Below are positions 8,702 through 16,322 of a stretch of 40,944 nucleotides of DNA, one piece after another. Position 1 is the stretch's first letter. Each line of letters begins with the position of its first letter. The notes beneath the pieces were generated by a model that saw only the letters and a list, made by a program, of their open reading frames with translations, was not told the DNA's origin and did not search any database. The stretch lies in contig JASJDQ010000009.1 of the NCBI GenBank assembly GCA_030065075.1, positions 1-40,944 on the forward strand. Reading direction: 5' to 3'. Both the position numbers and the translations under genes were made by a program. This DNA is from Paracoccaceae bacterium (lineage in GTDB: Bacteria > Pseudomonadota > Alphaproteobacteria > Rhodobacterales > Rhodobacteraceae).

Positions 8702-8986
8702 TCAGGCGCTTTCGATAGGCTCGCTTTCGGCCATCAGGCGCAAGATCATCGCCGTCATGCCAATCGCGATGAAGAAGATCTGGATCAGAACCGAGGCCAT
8801 GTTGAATTCGCCGATGTTCGACGTCAGGACCAGCGCGGCGGCGACAGTGTTCCCGGCGAAATACACCAGGCTGTCACCGCCAATCAAACGCCAGCTCAGT
8901 AGAGCATAGACACCGACGTATACCGCGAAACCGAAAACACCGATCGCCCGAAAAACAATGACGATATCAAACTCACCCAACACCAC
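8702..8986 (-). CDS. CBU_0592-type small membrane protein
   Basis: A roughly 94-residue integral membrane protein with three hydrophobic segments: FRAIGVFGFAVYVGVYALLSW, DSLVYFAGNTVAAALVLTSNI and MASVLIQIFFIAIGMTAMIL. The order 'G..GFA.YVG.YALL...DS..Y...N..AA.LVL....FN.AS.LIQ.F' matches the CBU_0592 family of unknown function. I chose a GTG at 8986 because AAGAGG is 5 bases upstream; a second GTG at 8983 and an upstream GTG at 9052 (116 residues) are alternatives. It sits 170 bases upstream of ileS on the same strand; the gap contains the palindrome GATGATCATC near 8636-8645. Confidence 0.7.
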   Translation of the reverse strand: MVLGEFDIVIVFRAIGVFGFAVYVGVYALLSWRLIGGDSLVYFAGNTVAAALVLTSNIGEFNMASVLIQIFFIAIGMTAMILRLMAESEPIESA

Positions 8987-9085
8987 GTCGGCCTCTTTTG
9001 AAAAGTGGCTGCCCGCCAAAATTGGGAGCGACGGGTCAGCCTTGTTACACACCCCCCGGGAAGAAACGAGGTAAGCTCAGACTGG

Positions 9086-9106
9086 CGCATCGGGCGTGGC
9101 GATGCG
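9086..9106 (-). terminator. Hairpin after the GGDEF gene
   Basis: Inverted repeat CGCATCG / CGATGCG (7 bp, 7-base loop) located 39 to 59 bases past the stop of the GGDEF gene on the minus strand. No T-run, so termination is only a guess. Confidence 0.35.
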
Positions 9107-9144
9107 ACCGGCGAATTCCGGATTTCACGGTACAATCGCGGTTT

Positions 9145-10254
9145 CTAGCTTGCCTGCTGCGTGGCTTGGTCGTGGTGGGCGTTTTTATCACGGTACATGT
9201 CGGCATCAGCAGCAGCACACAGGCCTTCAACCGTCGCTTCGGGATGCTTGCCGAAGGCGAAACCGACCGACGCGCCGACCGTGATGGTTTGGTCATTGTT
9301 TTCGACGGGCTCGTAGAGCCGTTCGCGCAGCGCATCGGCCGCCGCCTCGACCGCCGCTCGGTCCGATACATTGCGAACGAGGACGGCGAATTCGTCGCCG
9401 CCCAGGCGAGCCGCATTTCCCTTGCCGAACAGAGCTTCGATCCGCGCGGCCTGCTCACAAAGCACCGCGTCGCCAGCGCTGTGACCCATCGTGTCGTTGA
9501 TCTGTTTGAAGTGGTCGAGATCGATCAGCAGGACGGCGGTATCCTGCTCGAAGTTCAGCGCGTCGAGCAGCGCTTCGTCGAAAGCGCGGCGGTTCAGAAG
9601 GCCGGTCAGCGCGTCGTGGCTGGCCAGATAGTCCAGCTGTTTCAGCCGTTGCTCAGCGACGTAGCGAGCGCGCCCGAAGGCGTTGCGGTTCTTTTCCTGA
9701 GCAACCAGTACTTCAACCAGGTTTCCTGCCCAGAAGGCGCCCGCAACGCCCAGCATCACCCAATCGAGCGGGCCAATTTGGATGTGCGGGCCCGGGTGTG
9801 CGGTGACGATGCCGATGGCCATGAGCACAAGGACGGTGATCGCAGTGAACCAGCCGAGAAGGACGATGGTGGCGTGGGCGCCGACCACATGAACGGCCAT
9901 TCCGGAGAGCCAGAGCAGACCCGTGATCTGTGCGGCGTGATAGGGCATTTGCATCAACAGAATGCCGGGCAGCCCATAGGCAAAGGTCGCAAGGCCGAAT
10001 GTCATCAGCACAACGGCGGTGCGAAAAGAGCTGATTGGTTTGTCCTTTGGCGGCAGGGTGCGACGGAGGACGAAATTAGTCGCTTCGTAAGAAAAGATGA
10101 GCGAGCCGCAGATCAGTGCCGCCGGAAAGCCGGCATAGACCCCGAGGATGGCGCAGAAAACGAAGGTGCTGAGGCACCTCTTCGGCGCATCGCGGGCTGC
10201 GATGCTAAGCACCAGACGTATCTGGACGCTGGCGTTATCGATCTGCTTCAACAA
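9145..10254 (-). CDS. Membrane-bound diguanylate cyclase (GGDEF)
   Basis: A 369-residue protein with about six hydrophobic segments in residues 28-185 (for example FVFCAILGVYAGFPAALICGSLIF and VHVVGAHATIVLLGWFTAITVLVLMAIGIV), a short linker, and a C-terminal GGDEF domain from about residue 207. The signature is intact (ARLGGDEFAVL, 285-289), as are DALTGLLNRRAF and LIDLDHFKQIND, so it should make cyclic di-GMP from GTP at the inner membrane. The inhibitory RxxD I-site expected just before the signature is absent. No EAL domain. The start is a TTG at 10254 with no good ribosome binding site; a later GTG (LVLS region) is possible. It is divergent from hemF. Confidence 0.88.
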   Translation of the reverse strand: MLKQIDNASVQIRLVLSIAARDAPKRCLSTFVFCAILGVYAGFPAALICGSLIFSYEATNFVLRRTLPPKDKPISSFRTAVVLMTFGLATFAYGLPGILLMQMPYHAAQITGLLWLSGMAVHVVGAHATIVLLGWFTAITVLVLMAIGIVTAHPGPHIQIGPLDWVMLGVAGAFWAGNLVEVLVAQEKNRNAFGRARYVAEQRLKQLDYLASHDALTGLLNRRAFDEALLDALNFEQDTAVLLIDLDHFKQINDTMGHSAGDAVLCEQAARIEALFGKGNAARLGGDEFAVLVRNVSDRAAVEAAADALRERLYEPVENNDQTITVGASVGFAFGKHPEATVEGLCAAADADMYRDKNAHHDQATQQAS

Positions 10255-10368
10255 ATGGCGGTACCTCTGAACGATTACCTGCCAGTTTTATTTGAAGGTC
10301 GGGTTAACGGCTCTTCCGCCGGATCTCGGGATGTGTCATGTCTGCTTTACAGTTCAGTGGAGAAACGG

Positions 10369-11250
10369 ATGTTCGAAGAGGAAAAGGCCCGCGCGAGCGG
10401 CTGGTTTCGCAGCTTGCGCGACGAGATCGTGGCGGCGTTCGAAGGGGTCGAGGATGCGCATACCGAAGGCCCTCTGTCCGTAAACGTGCCCGGTCGGTTC
10501 GAGGTTAAGGAAACCAAGCGCTCTGCCCCAGATGGTGGCGATGCGGGCGGCGGTCTGATGAGCGTCATGCGGGGTGGCCGTGTATTCGAGAAGGTGGGCG
10601 TCAATGTCTCGACTGTATTCGGCACGCTCGGCGAGCGCGCGCAAAAGGCGATGGCCGCCCGCGGTATTCCCGGCATGGCCGACGATCCGCGCTTCTGGGC
10701 CAGCGGCATTTCTCTGGTCGCCCATATGCAGAACCCGCATGTGCCAGCCGTTCATATGAACACGCGCATGTTCTGGACGCCGCATGCCTGGTGGTTCGGC
10801 GGTGGCTCGGACCTGAACCCTTGCATCGAATACGACGAGGACACGGAAGACTTTCACAACGTGCAGAAAGCTCACTGCGACCCGCACGGGGCCGATATTT
10901 ATCCCAAGCTGAAGGCCTGGGCGGATGAGTACTTTTTCGTCCCCCACAGGGGACGTGCGCGCGGGGTCGGGGGCATCTTCTACGATGACCGGAACACTGG
11001 TGATTGGGAGGAGGACTTCGCCTTTACCCAGGATGTGGGTCGCGCGTTTCTGAAGGCCTATCTGCCGATCGTTCATCGTCGGCGCGAGACGCCCTGGAAC
11101 GACGACGACAAGGACACGCAGTTGATCCACCGCGGGCTCTATGCCGAGTACAACCTGGTCTATGACCGCGGCACCAAATTCGGGCTCGAAACCGGCCATG
11201 ATGCGAATGCTGTGCTGATGAGCCTGCCGCCTTTGGCGAAGTGGATTTGA
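10369..11250 (+). CDS. hemF: Oxygen-dependent coproporphyrinogen III oxidase
   Basis: A 293-residue aerobic enzyme of haem biosynthesis that oxidatively decarboxylates coproporphyrinogen III to protoporphyrinogen IX. Conserved blocks are present in order: VHMNTR, WWFGGGSDLNPC, HCDPHG..YPKLKAWADEYFFVPHRGRARGVGGIFYDD, and LYAEYNLVYDRGTKFGLETG near the C-terminus. The start at 10369 has GGAG 7 bases upstream; the same frame stays open far upstream over the antisense of the GGDEF gene, but that part is not protein-like. It is convergent with a small membrane-protein gene. I see no FNR-type box in its 114-base upstream gap. Confidence 0.96.
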   Translation: MFEEEKARASGWFRSLRDEIVAAFEGVEDAHTEGPLSVNVPGRFEVKETKRSAPDGGDAGGGLMSVMRGGRVFEKVGVNVSTVFGTLGERAQKAMAARGIPGMADDPRFWASGISLVAHMQNPHVPAVHMNTRMFWTPHAWWFGGGSDLNPCIEYDEDTEDFHNVQKAHCDPHGADIYPKLKAWADEYFFVPHRGRARGVGGIFYDDRNTGDWEEDFAFTQDVGRAFLKAYLPIVHRRRETPWNDDDKDTQLIHRGLYAEYNLVYDRGTKFGLETGHDANAVLMSLPPLAKWI

Positions 11251-11262
11251 GCCGAGTGTGCT

Positions 11263-11589
11263 CTAGCCGATCAGACCAATTGCGTAGGCGAATAGAACCG
11301 CGAAGATGATCCCGGCCAGAACCACTGGGCCTAGCCAGTCGAAACGTCCGGGTGTCGCTGCGTTGTCCGGCATATTCGGACGGGGTGGTTTGAGGCGCGG
11401 AAATGGCCGCGCCATCGGCGAAGGCGCCATACCCGCGTTTGCAGGTTCCGGGGTGTCGAGGATTTGCTCTCGCCTCGCGCGCGCCTGATCGAGGCGCCTG
11501 TAGAGATTGCCTACACTGTGATCGACCTGGGTTTCGACCCGGTCTGATTTGTCTAACGCCACTGCTCGTCGCCTTGTGAAACCAAACAC
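11263..11589 (-). CDS. Small C-terminally anchored membrane protein, unknown
   Basis: A protein of up to 108 residues with a charged N-terminal half (DQARARREQILDTPEPAN), a proline-rich middle, and a single C-terminal hydrophobic segment WLGPVVLAGIIFAVLFAYAIGLIG. This suggests a tail-anchored inner-membrane protein. The GTG at 11589 lacks a clear ribosome binding site; a GTG at 11562 with AAGG 9 bases upstream would give 99 residues and is equally likely. No family recognised. It ends 12 bases from the hemF stop in convergent orientation. Confidence 0.6.
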   Translation of the reverse strand: MFGFTRRRAVALDKSDRVETQVDHSVGNLYRRLDQARARREQILDTPEPANAGMAPSPMARPFPRLKPPRPNMPDNAATPGRFDWLGPVVLAGIIFAVLFAYAIGLIG

Positions 11590-11731
11590 AATACTTTGTA
11601 CAGGATAACAGGGCTTCGCCAGGAAACCACAACTTCTTGAAGTTTCTCCTAGCTGTCCGAAATGGCGTTGGAATTTCGGTGTGCGCCTTCATCTCTTCGA
11701 GCAGGCGACGGAGAATCACGCCCGCTTTTCG

Positions 11732-12697
11732 CTAGATCTCGACTTCGATCGCGATACCTTTTTCGATCGCAAGCTCGACGACACTGGCGGCCACGGCCAG
11801 GTCCTGAAGCCCGACGCCGGTGCCATCGAAAAATGTGATCTGATCCGCGCTTTCGCGGCCCGGGTGCGTGCCGTTGATGACGGAACCGATCTGGTAAACA
11901 TCCGCTTCGGCGATCAGGCCTTGCGAGATCGCGTGCTGTGCTTCGCCGATGCTGATGGACTGGGCCACTTCATCGGTAAAGACGGTGGCCTTGCTCAACA
12001 ACACCGGATCGACTTCCTGTTTTCCGACGGTATCAGTGCCCATGCAGGCGAGATGCGTGCCGGGGCTGATGTTGTCGGCCATCAGCGTGGCAGCAAATGA
12101 GGACGTGATCGTGATGATCACATCGGCTTCTCTCATGCCGTCGAGTTCGACTGCTTCGAACGGCAGGCCTGCCTCTGTCGCCACCTTTTCGATATTCGGC
12201 AGCATTTCGGGGTGCATGTTCCAGCCGATCACCTTTTCGAAATCGCGGTGTTCCAACGCGGTACGCAGTTGAAACTTCGCCTGATGGCCTGCGCCAATCA
12301 TACCGATCACCTTCGCGTCCTCGCGCGACAGGTGCTTGATCGAGACGGACGAGGCCGCGGCGGTTCTCAGCGCCGTCAGCAGGTTGCCGCCGACCATGGC
12401 CTTCACGCGGCCGGTGTCAGGATCGAAGAGGAACACAGTGGACTGGTGATTGATGATCCCGTGCGTTTCCAAGTTGTTCGGCCAATAGCCGCCAGCTTTC
12501 AGTCCAAGGGTTTGACCTGCACGGTCGAACCCGCCCTTGAAGCCGTAAAGCGCGTCGGCATGGCCGATGGCTTCGCGGACCACCGGGAAGTTATAGGCAT
12601 CACCTGTTGCCATCGCAGCGAACACCTTTTCGACGGCATCAAAGGCCGCCTCGCGTGTCATAAGACCCGCGATTTCACTTTCAGGTACAATCCACAT
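11732..12697 (-). CDS. bhcD: Iminosuccinate reductase (ornithine cyclodeaminase/mu-crystallin family)
   Basis: A 321-residue NAD(P)-dependent reductase of the OCD/mu-crystallin fold. The Rossmann motif GAGHQA is at 135-140, and the family segments GGNLLTALRTAAASSVSIKHLS and DGTGVGLQDLAVA are present. Alone it would be called ornithine cyclodeaminase, but it is the last gene of a complete bhcABCD set, so it should reduce iminosuccinate to L-aspartate in the beta-hydroxyaspartate cycle, as established for Paracoccus denitrificans. The ATG at 12697 follows AAGAAAG. It is separated from bhcC by 123 bases holding strongly folding DNA, unlike the tight spacing of bhcA-bhcB-bhcC. There is no sign of damage. 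Confidence 0.92.
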   Translation of the reverse strand: MWIVPESEIAGLMTREAAFDAVEKVFAAMATGDAYNFPVVREAIGHADALYGFKGGFDRAGQTLGLKAGGYWPNNLETHGIINHQSTVFLFDPDTGRVKAMVGGNLLTALRTAAASSVSIKHLSREDAKVIGMIGAGHQAKFQLRTALEHRDFEKVIGWNMHPEMLPNIEKVATEAGLPFEAVELDGMREADVIITITSSFAATLMADNISPGTHLACMGTDTVGKQEVDPVLLSKATVFTDEVAQSISIGEAQHAISQGLIAEADVYQIGSVINGTHPGRESADQITFFDGTGVGLQDLAVAASVVELAIEKGIAIEVEI

Positions 12698-12705
12698 CAG
12701 TCTTT

Positions 12706-12820
12706 CTTCTTGGTGAAAATATCCCGGAGGGGTCCGGGGAGGCGTCGTCCATTGTTGCTCGAACCAATGGCGCAATCAATGAACGACCTCCCCGGTGGAT
12801 CGCTGCCTAAGGCAGCGAAA
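12706..12820 (-). repeat. Folded intergenic element between bhcC and bhcD
   Basis: Three nested or serial hairpins fill the gap. Right after the bhcC stop is CGCTGCC-TAA-GGCAGCG (12801-12817). Next is a long imperfect hairpin at 12734-12795: CCGGGGAGG pairs with CCTCCCCGG, then TCGT/ACGA, CATTG/CAATG and TTGC/GCAA inside. Then on the minus strand come a CCCGGA/TCCGGG stem (12723-12738, overlapping the base of the long hairpin) and the tract GGGATATTTTCACCAAGAAG, which resembles the tract at 4690-4712. It may lower or stabilise bhcD expression, or be a dispersed repeat. Confidence 0.6.
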
Positions 12821-13984
12821 TCAGTAGGCCTTGCCGCGGGCTGAGACGGGCCAGAGCGCTTCGACCTTGCCGTCGCGCACGCCGACGTACCAGTCGTGCA
12901 CATTTGCGGTGGGGTCGCAGTGTCCGGGGACAAGCTTCAGTTTGTCGCCAACTTTCAGCAGGCCATCGGGATCGGCCACAACGCCGTGCTCGTCCGAGCA
13001 TTTGACGTATTCCACATCTGTCCGCCCGTAGATCACCGGCAGGCCGCTGTCGACGGATTGCGCTTTCAGGCCCGCGTCGACGATCGCCTTGTCGGCCTTC
13101 GCGTGACTCATCACCTGGGTCAGCAGGAACATTGCGTTTTCCCATTCGCCCTGGTCGATGCGGTTCCCGTCCTTGTCGAGAATGCGACCATAGTCGGCAT
13201 CCATGAAAGCGTAGGACCCGCACTGAAGCTCGTTGTATACGCCAGAGTTGGACTCGAAATAGTAGGAACCCGTCCCGCCGCCGCCGACGATGTCACACTC
13301 CAGCCCCTCGGCCTTCAGCGCATCCACGGCGTCCTTCACCTGAGCCACGGCGACGTCGATCTTGGCCTTGCGGTCGTCGAAGCTATCCATGTGCTGCATC
13401 GCGCCCTGATAGGCTTGGATACCAGCGAACTTCAGATCTTCGGCGGCGTCGATGGCTTTTGCGATCTCCACGACCTCAGGTGTGGTCGTCACGCCACAGC
13501 GGCCCGCACCGCAGTCAATTTCCACCAGACATTCGATGGTGGTGCCGTGCTTTGTGGCCGCCGCGGAAAGCTCGGGCACGTTCTCCAGATCGTCTACGCA
13601 GCAGATCGTGCGCGCGCCAAGCTTCGGCATTTGCGCCAGGCGGTCGATCTTCCGCGGGTCACGCACCTGGTTAGACACCAGCACGTCCTTGATGCCGCCG
13701 CGGGCGAAGACCTCGGCCTCGCTCACCTTCTGGCAGCAAACGCCGCAGGCGCCACCGAGTTCGACTTGCAGTTTCGCCACGTCGACGGATTTGTGCATCT
13801 TGCCGTGGACGCGGTGGCGCATGCCGTGGGCCTTGGCGTAGTCGCCCATCTTCTTGATGTTGCGCTCGAGCGCGTCGAGGTCGAGCACGAGGCAGGGTGT
13901 CTGGATGTCCGCTTCGTCCATGCCGGGCACGGCGGGGACATCGAAACCGACTTCGAGGCTGTTCAGGTTCACAGGTGCATTCAT
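12821..13984 (-). CDS. bhcC: Beta-hydroxyaspartate aldolase (D-threonine aldolase-like, PLP)
   Basis: A 387-residue PLP enzyme of the alanine-racemase fold, D-threonine aldolase subgroup. The PLP lysine is most likely Lys62 in HRVHGKMHKS, by analogy with the HAKTHK motif of that family. A C-terminal metal-site motif GHCDPTANVHDW is visible near residue 354. In the beta-hydroxyaspartate cycle it condenses glycine with glyoxylate to (2R,3S)-beta-hydroxyaspartate. It lies 5 bases downstream of bhcB on the same strand. The assignment depends on both family and its place in the complete cluster; by itself it could be called a D-threonine aldolase or DSD1 family protein. Confidence 0.94.
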   Translation of the reverse strand: MNAPVNLNSLEVGFDVPAVPGMDEADIQTPCLVLDLDALERNIKKMGDYAKAHGMRHRVHGKMHKSVDVAKLQVELGGACGVCCQKVSEAEVFARGGIKDVLVSNQVRDPRKIDRLAQMPKLGARTICCVDDLENVPELSAAATKHGTTIECLVEIDCGAGRCGVTTTPEVVEIAKAIDAAEDLKFAGIQAYQGAMQHMDSFDDRKAKIDVAVAQVKDAVDALKAEGLECDIVGGGGTGSYYFESNSGVYNELQCGSYAFMDADYGRILDKDGNRIDQGEWENAMFLLTQVMSHAKADKAIVDAGLKAQSVDSGLPVIYGRTDVEYVKCSDEHGVVADPDGLLKVGDKLKLVPGHCDPTANVHDWYVGVRDGKVEALWPVSARGKAY

Positions 13985-13989
13985 TGCCT

Positions 13990-14964
13990 TCAGGCTCCCT
14001 TAATCCAGGGCAGGGCGTCGAGGTCGACATTCCCGCCGGTGATGATGACACCGACCCGCTTGCCAGCGAACCGGTCCTTGTTCTTCAAAATGATGGCGAG
14101 TGGCACGGCGCAGGAGGGCTCCATCACCACGCGCAGGTATTTCCACGTGATCTTCATCGCGTCGATGATTTCCTGTTCGGACGCGGTCAGGATGTCGGTC
14201 ACGTGGTTGGACACAAAGTGCCATGTCAGGTCCTTGAGCGGGACCTTGAGGCCATCGGCAATCGTTTCGGGCGCATCATCGGCGATGATGTGTCCGGCCT
14301 TGAAGCTGCGATAAGCATCGTCGGCTTGTTCCGGCTCGGCCGCGATGATCTGGGTTTCGGGCGCGAGCGTCGAGAGCGTCAGGCAGGTGCCCGAGATCAT
14401 GCCGCCGCCGCCGATGGGGGCGGTGACGATATCAAGGCCGTCCGTCTGCTCCATGAACTCCTTCGAACAGGTACCTTGCCCCGCGATCACGCGCGGGTCG
14501 TTGTAAGGGTGGACGAACTCGCCGCCGGTTTCGGCCTGCACCTTGGCGAAGGTCTCTTCCCGCGACGAAGTCGAGGGTTCGCATTCGGTGATCGTGCCGC
14601 CGTAGCGGCGGACCGCGTCCTTCTTGGCCTGCGGCGCCGTGCGCGGCATGACGACGTTGCAGGGGATGCCGCGCCTTCCGGCGGCGTAGGACAGGCAGAG
14701 CGCGTGGTTGCCGCTGGAGTGCGTCGCAACGCCCTTTTCGGCTTGCGCGTCATCAAGGCCGAAGACGGCGTTTGAGGCGCCGCGCACCTTGAAAGCGCCC
14801 GGCTCCTGCAGGTTTTCGCACTTGAAGAACAGGTCGGCGCCGGTCAGCTCGTTCAGGTAATCCGACGTCAGGACCGGCGTGCGGCGGATGTGCGGTTTGA
14901 TCCGCTCGTGCGCCGCAAGCATGTCGTCGTAGGTCGGAATAGTGAGGTCTGGCAAATCCTTCAT
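13990..14964 (-). CDS. bhcB: erythro-beta-hydroxyaspartate dehydratase (fold-type II PLP)
   Basis: A 324-residue member of the serine/threonine dehydratase family. The PLP lysine is Lys59 in GAFKVRGA, the phosphate-binding GGGGMISG loop is near residue 180, and SSGNHA follows the lysine motif by about 25 residues. In this cluster it removes water from beta-hydroxyaspartate to give iminosuccinate, the substrate of BhcD. The ATG at 14964 overlaps the bhcA stop as TGATG. No ACT regulatory domain is present, unlike biosynthetic threonine deaminase. Context makes the specific assignment strong. Confidence 0.95.
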   Translation of the reverse strand: MKDLPDLTIPTYDDMLAAHERIKPHIRRTPVLTSDYLNELTGADLFFKCENLQEPGAFKVRGASNAVFGLDDAQAEKGVATHSSGNHALCLSYAAGRRGIPCNVVMPRTAPQAKKDAVRRYGGTITECEPSTSSREETFAKVQAETGGEFVHPYNDPRVIAGQGTCSKEFMEQTDGLDIVTAPIGGGGMISGTCLTLSTLAPETQIIAAEPEQADDAYRSFKAGHIIADDAPETIADGLKVPLKDLTWHFVSNHVTDILTASEQEIIDAMKITWKYLRVVMEPSCAVPLAIILKNKDRFAGKRVGVIITGGNVDLDALPWIKGA

Positions 14965-16154
14965 CACGCCGCTGCCTTCTGGGTTCTCGCGGGCTTGGCG
15001 CGGTAGTATTCCTGCGCGGCGGCGACGCCCGACCCGAGTTTGATGTCGAGGCCCAGATCGACCATGCACATCTCGGCGGTCGCGATGCCGGAAAGCGCCA
15101 TGACATCGGTCAGGCTGCCCAGGTGCCCGATACGGAACACCTTGCCCGCGACATCGCCAAGGCCGGTGCCATAGGCAACGCCATAGGCCTGAGCCGCGTG
15201 GGCGACGATGGTCGAAGCGTCGAAACCCTCGGGTGTGCGGATCGCAGTCACCGTGTTGGAATAGAGGTCGGGCGAGGCCGCGCAAATGTCCAGACCCCAG
15301 GCGCGAACCGCTTCGCGCACACCTTCGGCAATGCGGTGGTGGCGGGCGAAGACATTTTCCAGCCCCTCTTCCAGCAGCATCTTGCACGCCTCGTTCAGGC
15401 CATTCATCAGGCCCACGGACGGTGTGTACGGATAGGCGCTGGCGGCATAACCGGTCAGCATGTCATCCAGCGAAAAGAAGGTGCGTGGCAGTTTCGCGGT
15501 TTTCCGGGCCTCCATCGCCTTCGTGCTCATCCCGAGGATGGCGAGGCCAGAGGGCAGCATAAAGCCTTTTTGAGAGCCGGTGACAGCGGCATCAACACCC
15601 CATTCGTCGAAGCGGAAGTCAATCGAGCCGATCGAGGAAACGCCATCGACGAAGAGGAGAGCGGGGTGGCCGGCGGCGTCGAGCGCCTTTCGCAACCCCT
15701 CCACATCCGAAGTCACGCCGGTGGCGGTTTCGTTATGGGTGGCAAGCACGGCGCTGATCTTGTGCTCGGTGTCCGCCGTCAGGATTTCAGCAAAGCGGTC
15801 GACCGGCAGGCCTTCGCCCCATGTCACGTCCTCGACCATCACGTTCAGCCCGAAACGCTGGCACATGTCGATCCACTTGTGGCTGAACATGCCATTCCGC
15901 GCCGCCAGAACGGTGTCGCCGGGCGAGAGTGTATTCGTCAGAGTGGCTTCCCAGCCGCCGGTGCCGGAGCAGGGGAAGATGAAGACCTCGGCAGACGTGC
16001 TTTTCATCACCTTGCGGACGCCTTCGCGTGCGGGATGCAGGATGGTGCCGAAGAGTGGAGACCGATGGTCGATCGTCGGCATGTCACAGGCTTTCCGCAG
16101 GCTTTCGGGGATGTTCGTGGGGCCGGGGATAAAGACGGGATTTTGAAAGCTCAT
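14964..16154 (-). CDS. bhcA: Aspartate--glyoxylate aminotransferase
   Basis: A 396-residue fold-type I class V aminotransferase. The PLP lysine is Lys196 in VTGSQKGFMLPSG; FVDGVSSIGS (Asp170) supplies the residue contacting the pyridine nitrogen; the opening PGPTNIP and SGTGGWEA are typical of serine/alanine-glyoxylate aminotransferases. In the beta-hydroxyaspartate cycle it moves the amino group of aspartate to glyoxylate, releasing oxaloacetate and regenerating glycine. The start at 16154 has a strong AGGAGG site; 15 upstream codons are not family-like. It is the first gene of bhcABCD and is preceded by the AT-rich region shared with bhcR. Confidence 0.95.
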   Translation of the reverse strand: MSFQNPVFIPGPTNIPESLRKACDMPTIDHRSPLFGTILHPAREGVRKVMKSTSAEVFIFPCSGTGGWEATLTNTLSPGDTVLAARNGMFSHKWIDMCQRFGLNVMVEDVTWGEGLPVDRFAEILTADTEHKISAVLATHNETATGVTSDVEGLRKALDAAGHPALLFVDGVSSIGSIDFRFDEWGVDAAVTGSQKGFMLPSGLAILGMSTKAMEARKTAKLPRTFFSLDDMLTGYAASAYPYTPSVGLMNGLNEACKMLLEEGLENVFARHHRIAEGVREAVRAWGLDICAASPDLYSNTVTAIRTPEGFDASTIVAHAAQAYGVAYGTGLGDVAGKVFRIGHLGSLTDVMALSGIATAEMCMVDLGLDIKLGSGVAAAQEYYRAKPARTQKAAA

Positions 16155-16322
16155 GGCACTCCTCCTCCTGAGTTGCTGATTACATAGTACGATCCGCATG
16201 GGATAGAAATTTTTTTGAAATCATTTTTCATTTTTTTTGAAACGCGAAAAATTCATTATTGTCAGTGGTTTGAATTTTTCATATTATGAATAATATTTTC
16301 ATTTTTCAGGGAAAGCCGACCC
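16155..16322. promoter_or_regulatory. Divergent bhcA/bhcR promoter-operator region
   Basis: This 168-base gap is strikingly AT-rich against high-GC flanks. It carries inverted repeats TGAAA-TCATT-TTTCA (16216-16230) and TTCATA-T-TATGAA (16278-16290), plus further copies of TGAA/TTCA on both strands (for example 16237-16241, 16270-16280 and 16299-16308). The repeats are the likely BhcR operators, one near each gene. The binding is inferred from layout; IclR regulators typically bind such palindromes in divergent promoters. Confidence 0.7.

Noticed and set aside
8998-10368. Open frame extending hemF upstream by over 450 codons
   Set aside because: The extension is antisense to the GGDEF gene and has no protein-like pattern. 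hemF has a good start and ribosome binding site at 10369.
12896-16187. Long plus-strand open frames opposite bhcC, bhcB and bhcA (472, 292 and 354 codons)
   Set aside because: Same antisense effect; none has a ribosome binding site or family character, and the bhc genes are certain.
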